Assembly (NCBI RefSeq): GCF_000002425.4
Contig: NC_037255.1
Location: 25,013,389-25,077,388, forward strand
DNA length: 64,000 nucleotides
Source of the DNA: Physcomitrium patens
Lineage: Eukaryota; Streptophyta; Bryopsida; Funariales; Funariaceae
Reading direction: 5' to 3'
How positions within the stretch are numbered: the first letter of the stretch is position 1; every line of letters begins with the position of its first letter. The position numbers were made by a program, and so were the translations under genes. Below, one piece after another: positions 11,737 through 23,300 of the stretch. The notes under the pieces are model-generated. The model was given only the letters and a program-made list of their open reading frames with translations, had not been told where the DNA came from and did not search any database.

Positions 11737-13578
11737 TTACTTCACCTTTTACTAACAAACTATTGGGTTGTGTTCGAATAGAATGCTCTGCGGCGCACAA
11801 TGGAAAATTACTCAAAAGTCACTCGTTTTTGTTTTATCTGCAATTACGTTAGTCGGTGAGAGTTCTTTCAAATCAAATGTCTACTTTTGTGAAATTTTCA
11901 CAATTTTTTTCTCTGACAAAGTCGAGCGTCTCTGTAGATGTGGTTTTGTTATCTGTACAGAAGAAGTTTCTAGAATTATTTTCTTGGAATAGTGACTTCT
12001 TGCAAGTTTCAGTATTATTTGCCGGGAATAAGTTCTTATCTGTATATTGGGGTTCCAGAATCATTGAGCCATTGGCATCACGGTGCGCTAAATTCCGTTT
12101 CAAACCACTTCTAGAAAATGTCATGCAAAACCGTATCCAGTACATTTGTCAAGAGGAAGGTTTGAAGCTAGATCAGGAGGTGTGTGTTTCAACCTTGAAC
12201 CACTTTCGTGCTTGATTCAAAGATACTTGTTTTTTTTCCTTCGTGGCAAGAAGCAACTTACGAAGTTGATGTTTTTGTTACCTGCGTGGGTGTGTAGGCT
12301 TTATCTACTTTAAGCAGAGTCTCTGAAGGTGATTTGCGGCGGGCTATCACGTGCCTTCAGTGTGCCGTTCGTCTGTATGGTTCCAATATTTCTAGCAAAG
12401 AGATTATCAGTGTCTCTGGGGTATTGCTCTGACCATCACAGTCGACCGTTCTGTTCAGTGTTGTATTCCTCTGTTCAACACTGAAGGTTTGCAGCCTCGG
12501 GTAGTTGAGCTGTATGCCCCCAGATACAATCTGGTTGTGGAGGACGAATATTATCAAGTATCGTTAGTTGTCAAGTTATTTTGGTTTTGTAAGAAACTCA
12601 CACGGGTGAATGGGTATAGTCGTATCTATAGGCGAAGTTACCTCTTTGCATCTTTTGAGGTGTAAGGAATTCACACAATCTTGGTTCTGTATGTATTGCA
12701 TGAACTACGTGCCAGATTTTATTATAATCATTGCTTGAGGTAGCGATTTGGCATGTTGAAGTGTCGACTCGATTCTTGGTTTCTAATGACTGGTCATATT
12801 CTAATTTATACACTTTGAAGGACTAACTGGGCATCGTCCGTCCATCTTGTAGATCGTGCCTGATAGTGTCCTCGAAGGACTTCTGAAAGCTTGCCAAAGC
12901 GGGCAATTTGATTTGGCGCACCAAGAGGTTAGAGATATTATTGCGGAAGGCCACCCTGTATCTCAAATTCTTTCTCAGGTACTTCTCAGATTATTCTTTT
13001 TAGTCTTATTGTGCTCATCCTTGTCAGTATTTCATATGTTTTGTGTTGTAGCGTTTAGGAGGTCAATTAGTTCCGTTTAAGTTTTCCTCAGGATGCACAT
13101 CTGAGAAAGTAAAGTGTGACTTTGGTTTCGTGCATTTAAATGGTTTTAGATGCCTTAAATCAAATCTGATACTAGCATTGATATGTTCTGCAGCTATTCG
13201 ATTTTGTTGTACAATCTCCAAATATTAGCGACATTCAAAAAGCTAGAATCACAGAGAGGCTTGCTGAAACTGACAAGGTAATCCCTTGTCCTCTTGCTCA
13301 ACTAGTGTCAAACTTCACTCTGTTCCAATTTTCTGTATTAATGTTTTTTTTTTATCTTCTGTTAAATTTACGCTTTACTAAATGAATTCGTCTGAATGTA
13401 CTCTGACATTGATTCATCTAGTCGAATTTTGTTGTCTTTTGGAATCTGCCAATCTTACAATCTCGTGTTGATATATCAGTGTCTCATTGACGGGGCAGAC
13501 GAATACCTTCAGCTAATGGATGTTGCTAGCAACACCATGCGTGCCTTGTGTAATCAAACCCAGGAGTGCACTTATTAG
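10379..13578 (+). CDS. RFC4: Replication factor C subunit 4 (clamp loader small subunit)
   Basis: AAA+ small subunit of the RFC complex that loads PCNA onto primer-template DNA in the nucleus. Eleven GT-AG exons: 10379-10422, 10609-10687, 10797-10876, 11088-11204, 11479-11548, 11782-11855, 12059-12179, 12298-12420, 12853-12978, 13194-13277, 13480-13578. They join to 1,017 nt, 338 aa, the usual size of plant RFC4. RFC box II is WVEKYRP (residues 11-17), Walker A GPPGTGKT (49-56), Walker B LILDEAD (117-123) and the SRC arginine-finger motif 162-164; sensor 2 is GDLRRA in exon 8. The conserved ACQSG and DGADE.LQL blocks of the collar domain follow. These match RFC4/RFC37 better than RFC2, 3 or 5. 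All splice phases close without a stop. It is tail to tail with SPC25. Confidence 0.95.
10940..10957 (+). promoter_or_regulatory. Telo-box-like repeat in RFC4 intron 3
   Basis: Two tandem plant telomere-type units (TTAGGGTTTAGGG). Telo-boxes are frequent in early introns and leaders of plant genes active in dividing cells, so a regulatory role is possible; nothing more can be shown from sequence. Confidence 0.35.
11671..11733. repeat. (CT)n(TA)n compound microsatellite in RFC4 intron 5
   Basis: About twelve CT units followed directly by about nineteen TA units. It lies wholly inside the intron, roughly 50 nt before the acceptor of exon 6. Confidence 0.95.
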
Positions 13579-14357
13579 GTTCAAGATACTCCGGTGGTAC
13601 CACTGTGTTCCAGTTTTAAGTATCTTCATAGAAACTTAGGAAAAGTTTCTGCACCCGAATCTGTATTACGACGTTTTTATCATGCTTCGAGCTTGATTTT
13701 AATGCGTGGATAGCTTATTCTTGGACAGGCATGGTCTTAAAGTTCTGCGACTGAGCACATTATATTTTCATTTGTCTGGCAGATCACAGTAGAAGCTGTA
13801 AGGTTCACACAAAGACATTGTCCTTACGCAGGCTCTTAGTCCATGTGGTTTTGATGTATCATTTCATAAGCGACTTTCAGTTCTGTGATTCCTTAAGTTC
13901 TTGAAACGTGTGTGACAGAAACAGAGGAAAGTACATGTTTTTCACAACGATGCACATTCGATATACTCATTCAGTCTTTGCTCGTTTGATATGTGTACGG
14001 AACATCTTCGTGAAATCAGTGAACTGAGAAACTGATTACAATCAACAGTTCCGTCGTAAGGAAGTATCAATCAACCAAACTGAAGAATTCTTTCACGAAC
14101 GTTGAACAGAGCTTGTGGTTACAGATGAAAATGTATCTCTGTAGACTCAATATTTACAAGAGCAGTGACGAGAAAAAATCTATTGTATACCCTCCCATAA
14201 CACACTTCTAGTAGAACTACGCACAGCAATTCAATCCTACAATGAAATGCTACAAAATGATCAGAGACATAACTGTGACATAATGAGTGAGGCGTACACA
14301 ATTGATACGGCGTCAAAAAAAGAAAAAAAGAAAAGAAAAAAAAAAAGAGAGGACGTA
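13579..14357. other. Intergenic gap between convergent RFC4 and SPC25
   Basis: Nothing coding is seen. The stretch should contain the 3' UTRs and polyadenylation regions of both tail-to-tail genes. An A/G-rich run near 14315-14350 lies just past the SPC25 stop codon. Confidence 0.6.
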
Positions 14358-16180
14358 TCATTTCACTAAAAACCTAAATCTAACAGCAAGTACTTCAAAT
14401 TCCCGACGCATGGACCTCACGAACCGTGACAATTCATTGTTCTTGTTCAGCGTTTCAACAAAACTCGCCGATGCTCCCACCCAGGGGTTACAATCAACCA
14501 CTGCAGCACATATTACATCAATAAGAAACATAGTTTACCAAGCCCGACAAGCTACAAACCTTTTATTATTGTTCCCGACTTCTGCAGATTCTCACACATA
14601 GTGCTCGATTTGTATTTGTCAAACCCAAAAATGACCCTCCAAAAAGATGTGAAGAAGCACACGAGAAGCAGTGAGAGGGTAAAGAAATGATTTAGACGCA
14701 GGAGAAAAACTAACATTAGCAAGAGTCACTTACTCGTCCAAGAGCCTGTACTTTTGTGCAAGCGGATGGAGAAACTGAACACTCGATCAGGGTCACGGGG
14801 ATCCACATTGGTGAAGATGAACTTTACAGCTGCCATCAAACCCAGTCTAACTTCAGATTCATTTGCGCGAAAAAACAAAAAAAACAAAGAAATAAAATAA
14901 AATAAGATGACATTTATTTGATATGTAATAAAGCGAAAGATACGAATTTCCATGAACATCACTCAGACAACGGAATCCACAGATCCTAACGTTGATATCT
15001 AACTTAAACTTTTGTGCATACCATCCGAGTACTCGCAACGCAAACTCAGTAGTCGTTTGTACCATCCAGTAGCTTCATGCAATGCCTTCACTTTTTGCTT
15101 CCTGAGACTCAGCTTATCTGTGATATCTGCGAGCATTAACTCAACTCCAAACTCTCAGCCAGTTTATGGGTGGTCCCTTCACACCAACGTTCATTGTATA
15201 CAGTGGAACAAGATAACGTGAGATGGAGACAAGAAGTTTTAAGATTCTAAGTGCTTACTAAACGGGCAATTTTTGAAGGTTCTTCTGGAAAATCTTACCT
15301 GACAAAGACTTGGAAATAAGTGCTTCTCGATCCGCTTTCAGCTGAAACAACTTAGTTGTATGCTCATGAAGGTCTTCTAGAGTCCTGTATATCTCATTAG
15401 TTTGTTGCTCGCACTTGATGATCTCTTCTTGCTGCGCGTCCCTTACTGCATCCCAGTCACAAGATTATTCACCATTTTAAAGTACTCCAACTCAAATTAT
15501 CAAGACTACAGCACAATGTAAATATCCATTACTCGAGCCTGTTTCTACGAAAACAACAAACCAACATTTCATCCCGTGTAAGAAAGCGAAATCCTATCGA
15601 ATTAATACTAAGAAAATATGGCACTCTTCAAAACAACAACATCGGAGGCTTACAGTACCTTTTCTGATGAAATGATCTTCGGCATCCAAGTTCGTTAAAC
15701 GGCCCATCACCTCCTTCACGTCCTCTACAACAAAATATCACCACATATACACCTCTTTAAAACAATCTCAGCATGATGATGAGAGCGAAATTTATGTAAG
15801 ATCATGTACACACAGCATTACTCCCAGATAAATAAGCGTTGCTCTTCCTTGAATCCCAGAACTCTAATCCAGATTGCCGACATGCCTTCACCATTCCCAA
15901 TTGCAAAGACCTACTACACTACCGAGAATCGGTTCACAATATTAAAAACTAAAAAGAACCTCGTGCAGACGCCAAAAACTGGATGAGTTCTCGAGGTGAC
16001 CTAACCTTGCGCAGAAGCCCGAATAAAAGCTGTAGTCGCAGTAGAGTCACGTAACACATTTTCAACCTGAGAGCTCCAAACATCCATGCGCTTAACAAGC
16101 TCTCCAAGATCCTTTCCAAACTGAACTCCAGTAAGTGAGGCGCCACTTCCACAACTGGTCTCGTTAGTGGAGCGCTCCAT
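14358..16180 (-). CDS. SPC25: Kinetochore protein Spc25 (NDC80 complex)
   Basis: Spc25 pairs with Spc24 to anchor the NDC80 complex on the inner kinetochore. Six exons on the minus strand: 16180-16006, 15724-15659, 15445-15299, 15126-15022, 14850-14734, 14500-14358; 753 nt, 250 aa. Exons 1-3 encode a heptad-like, Glu/Gln/Leu-rich coiled coil (about residues 40-140) that includes TNEIYRTLEDLHEHTTKL. Exons 4-6 encode the C-terminal RWD-like globular domain: the KFIFTNVDPRDPDRVFSFSI block corresponds to the FIFTNIDPKNP signature of Spc25, followed by VDCNP and FVRSMRREFE near the end. All introns use GT-AG and every junction is phase 1. The start is the first ATG giving this frame. Head to head with SEN54 across 2.4 kb. 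Confidence 0.87.
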
Positions 16181-18637
16181 CGCTCACAGCCAAATGCGTA
16201 GTTCCTCGTTTTCCCGTCCAATTCAAACCAGAGCAACTAACCTACCATGGAGGAAAATTCCGAAAAACCATCAGAAAAGAATAAAGAGTACACAGGGGAT
16301 TGGCCATGCATTCCTGTTGGTGCCAGACACAATGGACGATTAAGAATTGGGACACAAGCGACGGCAATTCGCAGGAGCGAGCAAAGCACGATGAGATTCG
16401 AATTCAAAGTGGAGAGACGAAGCATACTTAATCTATATATATATATATATACATCTTTTTAAGTGTGAGATAGCTTAGTTCTATATCCTTAAAGTTTGCA
16501 AACATTTCTAAAACATGTGTAGTATGGTTTCTTATATATATACAAGTATCTATATTTGAAATATATTTTTGCCTTAACTCCTATATAATATAATAGGACT
16601 TGTCTTAACTCCTATATAATAGGATTTGTCTTAACTCCTATGAATATGTTAACCTCTATATTCAAATACCATCTCAAAGAGAAAATTATTTTTTGATTTG
16701 TAGAATCCAATTTAATCATAGAATTTGTGGACGTGAAATTTTATTGCTTATTATATTATGCAACTTTTAAAAAAATATAAGTAAAGATTTATTGAAAATA
16801 AATATCTTATAGTTTAATTTTATAGATATTTTACATCTCTCTTAGAAATGAGATAATTTGAATCTTTAAAAAAGTTTTTGATTCTTTGTAATCTATATAA
16901 ATATAGAATATCAACTCATCCAAATTAACATGTCTATATGTGAGAAGAAAATCTAGATTTCCATAAAGGAACCTATTTTATACTTCATAAAAATATTTAA
17001 ATTAATATAAGCAAATAAATAATTTCAAAGAAGTACAAAATTTTCTAATTTTATTCCAATTTTCTTAGCATATTATTAATTTATGGTTATGTATTAAAGT
17101 CCATACATAATCAAGTTTCTAATTACCTTTGGCTTTTGATTTAGCATACATCATTTTATATCTAATTTTTCTTTTAATATTTGAATTTCTTAAGTATAGA
17201 GCCTTAAAAACTCATTTGGCTAAGAAAGTTCTTATAGCTTTTATGAAATTAATAATTTCTAATTCTCTTTTTTTCTTAGATTTGGAAAAGAATTCACTAT
17301 GAGATTTTGGATCTTGATGATTATTGTATATTTCTCTATAAAAAATTCCTTATTAATATTTTAAGTTGACATATACAATTTTTAAAAATTATCCATATAA
17401 TATAAAAAGAAGAATGATACTTTTAACTAAAGATGATTCTTCTTACTATATTAAATTCTATTATGTGATATCTACAAAGATTTATTTTATTCTATAAATT
17501 AAAAATTAATAAATGACTTAGATTTGTAAGAACAACCTACACAAAGTACTAACAAGTTTATTAAAAATTTTAGAAGAAGTCTAGATCCAACCAAATTCAT
17601 TGGTCTATTATGGTTTTATTGTTCTCTTGTATTGCTAATATGGTGCAAATTTAGACCAATGGATTTCAAGTCCAAATGCTAGGTTAAATTATTTAAGGAG
17701 GAATGCCATTGTAAGTGTACTATTTTCTTATTTTTTGTAGTATTAGTGTGGATTTGTATGTATATTGACTTATAATTTGTTTCTCCAAGTTCTATAAACA
17801 ATCAATAGCATTAAGTCTTTTAGTTTTGATACCACCTTAAATAGTAATATTAAGCATTTTTTAAATCAAAATAATGGAATAATATGCTAAAGAAGTAATT
17901 CTTTTAAAACTGGTTTTAGAAAGAAAAAGAATTGTTTAGATGTATTTGCCTAGTCAGTTGTATCTTAGATAGCCAAAACATCATCTACTGTCAAGTGCAT
18001 AGATAATTTTTTTTTTTTTTGTTTGTTTGCAGAAAAACATTTATAGATGTTTTAACTATGAAAATATGACTTATTCTAATATAATTCTAATCCATATGTA
18101 TTGTACTTTAATGGTGTACTTTAGTGGTATACTCTAAGCCAAAGCTCATAAGCCAAAGCTCATAAGCTCCTAAGCATTCTTAGTTGTAGTTTTGTAAATA
18201 TTTATAATCTTTCTTATTGAAATGTCACAATTGTGTCATTGGTAACTTTTTCTATTTTTCTATTTTTCTTTCTTTTTTACATTGCTTCCAAAAAATAAAA
18301 TATCCAATGTTTATACCTCTCCATATCATAGTTACATATTATGGAATAATTGTGAACGAAAAACTCATTCAAAGTTGGAAAAATAAAATAAAATAAACTA
18401 AACTAAACTGGCACAATGAGAACAGAGGGAACAAGTTTGGAAACATGTGCAGAAACCCTACTCGTCCATCCCATCCCAAACGCTCTCGGTAGACAGTAAA
18501 ACATCGATTCCGGATTGCAGAATTCCAAACCGCATGGTTGGCAATCCGTCTTGAGGGATAGTGTGCCGATTATCTGCTCCAAAATCACTTGGATTTCAGC
18601 TTACCTGCTCGATTCCATCATCTCATTTTCACGAGAG
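16181..18637. other. AT-rich spacer between divergent SPC25 and SEN54
   Basis: 16181-16430 and about 18400-18637 are GC-balanced and must hold the two promoters and leaders. Between them is AT-rich decayed sequence with no readable protein. A TTTTCCCGTC element near 16209-16218, upstream of SPC25, is one base from an E2F consensus. A small TA run lies at 16435-16452. Confidence 0.55.
16573..16648 (+). repeat. Three-copy degenerate tandem repeat
   Basis: The phrase CTTAACTCCTATATAATA recurs at 16573 and 16604 and in a shortened form at 16630. Units are 31 and 26 bp because of an inserted AATAT block. It does not extend further. Confidence 0.8.
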
Positions 18638-19966
18638 ATGAGGCGAGCTGACGTCGATTATGGTAGTGATGGAAGTGGAGCGAGCGAGCTCTCTGACGAT
18701 GATTCTTATGACTATGGAGGCGTGGACGATACTCGGCTACGTTTTCGGTAAGTAAATTGTATGATCCTCCGTTGATTTCTATCCGGTCGTTCGTTTTGAT
18801 CGAAGGGACATGTGTGTGGTTGCTTCCAGTGGCTAGGTTGTCGTTTGATGAGGATATAAACAGTACTTTACTTTGGGCTTTGGGTTTTTGATTCGTCAGC
18901 AAGGACTTGTCTGTGGCGCAATGGGATGCTGAAAGAGGAATAGCTGAAGTGGTAGTGAAGAAAGGAAAGGCTTGGATTGTGACTGGATTTACGAGAGGTA
19001 GCCGGCACGCGATTTTTATTGAGGAGGCAGTGTAAGTTGAATTCCCAGATTTTTGAGCTTTCACGTGTGTTGACATAAACTCTAAACCCTACATTTTAGC
19101 CCCGGCGTGGTTGGGAGTTGATCGTTCATGGTTGGCAGTTTCGTGTACAATGTCGTGGTTATATTCTAGGGAGGATTCGAGTTCTAATGACACGTTCGAT
19201 CGAGGAGATTATTCTGTGATAGTATATGTTTCTATTTGAGGGTTCATTCAGTTTAAGGTTTGCAGATTTATGGTTGAACAAGGAAGCCTCCTGTTGCGAG
19301 AAGGAGAAAGGGTGGTAGATCTCCTTGAAGCTTATAGCCTGGTATCAACACCTTCGTACGGGTGCTCCTGGAACAACTACCAAGTTTATTCTTATCTGAA
19401 AAAACTAGGGTACATCGTGGGACGTCACAATGTACCATGGACTGTGTCGAAAAAGCGACCTCCAATGCCGGCAGATGAAGTGGAGAGTATAACCAGCCAA
19501 TTTGCTGCTGTGAAAACGTCAGAAGGTACACAGGAGACCAACACTGCGTGTTCGCAGTTGGTTGATTCTAAAAGTGCACCCGGTTTTGAGGTTAACACAG
19601 AGCTGCAAGGTAGTGAAAGCAGTTCAGAAATGAAGCTGATGTACGATGTACATCTTCCAAACGCGCGTTTCAAGAAATCAAATCCTGGTCTTCCTGCTTT
19701 CAGCTTGTGCACTACAAGGTCTGGTAAACCCTTTCTTTTAACTTTCTTGGTATCTTGCCACACTTCTGACCATTATGTTGTAAATTTTTAGTGGCTGAAT
19801 GCGGTTCTGTTGTCTATGTGCGTGCAGTAGTCGTCCTCCACACCGATTACAAGTACGAGCATTGGCCCTCTCTCTTGAGGGAAGACCACTAAAGTTTGCG
19901 TCAGTTGTTTCTGACCATGTCTCAATCTACTCTTTTGATACTATTGAGCTTCCTAACCTGCCATAA
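18638..19966 (+). CDS. SEN54: tRNA-splicing endonuclease subunit Sen54
   Basis: Structural subunit of the nuclear endonuclease that excises introns from pre-tRNAs, partnering the catalytic Sen2. Four exons: 18638-18747, 18900-19031, 19266-19718, 19828-19966; 834 nt, 277 aa. An acidic N-terminus (SELSDDDSYDYGG) precedes the Sen54 N-terminal domain: AQWDAERGIAEVVVKKGKAW, then IFIEEAVFMVEQGSLLL, and LLEAYSLVSTP followed by YQVYSYLKKLGYIVGRH, which is the family hallmark. The C-terminal part has DVHLPNARFKKSNPGLP and ends with a short beta-rich segment typical of plant Sen54. The donor of intron 3 is a weak AAG/GTCTGG, but it alone keeps the frame. Ends 351 bp from the NPC1 stop codon, tail to tail. 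Confidence 0.9.
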
Positions 19967-20317
19967 TAAATATATTTCTCATTCATCCCATGCGTAGCAC
20001 ATAATCGTCCAACTCCCAAACGAAAAAACATTGCACTGTACGGCAATGCAAGTATCAAAAACACCCCCAAAATAAGTCAAGTGTAAAAACAGGGTGGCAT
20101 AAATAATCTCACTAAAATAAAGGACGATATATTAAATCAATGCGACGAAAATGAAAAAATATTCAGCTTTTTTCAAAAAGTGCTAACAATGAGTAGAACT
20201 AATATCGTACTGTGTATCAAGAACTGCATACTAAAACCATCAACACTAACCAACACTGCTATTCTTTGTACTGAAGAATACAAGAGCTATCTACATACAA
20301 ACTGATGGAGTTTACAA

Positions 20318-23300
20318 TCACCAGTCCCTTGAGGGAGGAGAAGCAATAGGCGACTCTGCTTTTACGATCTCTGCCTTATAGCTAAAATGGTGATCCAGGT
20401 CTTCATCGTAGTAGAGAGACTCCCCGTTGATCGCATGTTCTTGTTTTAGCATAGTCTTGGGACCAGCTAAGCTCAACCAGACAGGTAAGAAGACGAGCCC
20501 GTGTAGAGCGCCTAATATCACGAGCCCAAAATACATTCGGAAGTAGTATACCTGAGTAGTAAGAGTTGAATGTCAATGTCAACCACCAATAGACCCACGA
20601 TTACATCCTTAAAGAGGAGTATATACTGATCATTATTATGCATCCTGATGCAGGAATATCTGCCAAGTTACAGCGAAAAATAAAGAGGGCTGTGGATGAT
20701 GACTGACCTCAAAAATCTCAGACTGCGAAAAATACAGCACCAAGACTCCTGCAAATTTGGTGAGGGTGATACCACTGCAAAAATTGAAACGTCCGTAGTT
20801 AGACACGAACTTGTAAATTATTCATGAATATTTGTCAAATAAGCGCCGTACCTTCTACACTTCGTACCTGAAGACTGAAGCTCCCATGATGACAAGAGCC
20901 TTGCTTGCTCTGTCTTGCTTGTATCCCGTAGTCATCTGCATAAAATGTAGTTGTTCACTTAATTATATGAACTCACCATAACATCCTTGAGAAGCCCCCC
21001 ACATAGTATTGAGTTGGACTAACAAGAAGTCCCATTGGAACCTATCATTGCTACTAGCCTATGGCTTTCACGGATCACATGTGAGCCTTAAACGGGTTCT
21101 TACTCTCGACATCAGAGATGCTTCTCAAAGCGGGTACTGTCATCTGCAGAACTTGACATTTGGTTATTGATAATCAAAAGGAAACTCGCTTACAACAGCT
21201 TTATTGAGATTGAGAAATTGCTTACGGTGAATGCATGAGTGATATGAACACAGAATTCAACTGCGATGCCGATGGACATGACCAAGTTCACTACCGAGAC
21301 TGCGTTGAGTTGAATGTTCCACAAGACCATGAGGCCCTGCACATAACCCGATACAGACGGCACATACGAATCTAAGAAAAACAATGATAACCGAGCTTCA
21401 TCGTATCTAACTTCAAATCATGTCAATTAGTGGAAGCTTTAAGTCTACTCTTTCAAGAGATAAGTTCGACAAAACGGTCTTCAGAAATATATGCAGCACC
21501 CCCATAATGAAGACAATAAAAGTAATTTTAACAGGCACAAACTCACCATCAAATCAATAACGATCATTGCAATAACAAATATGATAGTAAAAGCCGTTGA
21601 AATACTGCAACACAAACTCACGTATTGTTAGGGATACTAAAACTATGTACGCCTGAGGCTGAGTTCCCCATCAAGTTTTTAAGAAGTATTATGTTGCTTG
21701 CCATTAATCGAGAAAGTTTGTGCACAGTTAAACGAAAGAAGAGAAAATAACAAACCTTGTGGTAGTTAGAAGGCAGACGAAGAAAACAGCCGCTGCAAAA
21801 CAAAGAGAAAAAAACAGCAGCATGTCAATTTCTCAACACGACCTTCGAGGAAAATGAAAAGGACCTCACAAGAAGACATTCGTACATCCAATTGGGTATG
21901 ACTCCAGGCAAGTAGACTGCAAGAAATTTGTAACTAAAGCACTACATTCCTACCTGGTGCGGTTAACACTGTAAAGATTACTTGAAAGGGAGTTATAAAT
22001 GCAAGTGTAAAGAGACTCCTCATAGAAAAGAAACATCATCTTACCCAAGGCCGAGGAGAGGCTGACCACGGTAGTGTTCATTATGTCCAGATATTGCTCA
22101 AAGAATATATAAAATACTGAATAAGGAAACACTTCAATCTGCAATATCAGCCACATACTTGTCAGAAAACAAGAATATTTACATTCGGATATCAGTACCC
22201 GAACAAAAACTCAAGTCCCGACGTGCGCATACACATAGAATACGTGAAACAAAAACAAAAAATTTAAGCTGCTTTTCGATCACGCACATTTAAAGATTTG
22301 GAAACTTTGTTGGTAAAGTCCTTCGCTGCTTTCAGTGCATCAATAAAGTCGCTCTGCAACACATCCAACAAGGATTAAATTCAATGGTATTGACAGTGCT
22401 TCGGCTGCAGATTAGTGCATTTTCTTTTTACGTTATCCTTTCAGGTACACTGCAATTGTGGACTTATTCTAACCAACATCTGGCCTCTAGACAAACTAAG
22501 CTCATTACTACAGACAAAAGTGGAAAGGATAACAATATTCAGATGAAACTATTTGTCCAATGCAAAGAGCCGGTACAAGGGTAAGAGAAAACTGAATCTC
22601 ATACCTGCTTGTTCAAAGGCGTGTGGTATGAACGAAATTCTGACGCTCTGATTACACCACTTTCGTACCCTGAAGCAAGGCCACGTGAAAGAAGCTACAT
22701 TACATTTCACGTCCTGAGAGTACTCGGAAGGGCTGTTGGTTAGACAAAGTTGAACATAAAAACTCATTGATTTCCTGATTATTTTTCCACATAATCAGGA
22801 AATCAATGAGTACCCAAGCGCAGAGAGTCACGGTGCTTAAATATGAATAGCTTAACCAGTTTTCACATCACAGCTTCTTACATCGGCATCATTAATCATA
22901 AAATCAACATATTGGTGATAAAAAAGCTATTATGATACCCGTAAGGTTAAGACTGGTTGTGTATGCTCCATGGCCACCCTTGGCACAGTCCGCGGATGGA
23001 AGAGCGGCCAGAAACCATGGTAATTTGGCCTGAAACTGTTCAGTTGATGGTCTTCCTTCCAGAAGATCTGATTGCAAAAAACACTGCACAAACATCTAAA
23101 TATTAGGAATACCCAATCTCAAGGGTACACAGACAGAGGTGTGAATTGGAGGAAGCAGAAATGTCATATGCTGAATACCAACAATGCATCCCTGCAAAAT
23201 GGGGTGAAAAACAACCGAGTAATACAAAAGTATCAATAGAAATGAGTTCTTAGTCGTGAACACCCAGGAAACTCTGAACTAGAAACTAGATGGTTCTATG

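Noticed and set aside
14726-14760. Alternative frame giving YRLLDE at the end of SPC25 exon 5
   Set aside because: It would require a frameshift; the main frame joins exon 6 in phase and aligns with Spc25 without gaps.
15949-16236. 95-codon minus-strand frame over SPC25 exon 1
   Set aside because: An alternate reading frame of the exon; only the frame starting at 16180 joins to the coiled-coil and RWD exons.
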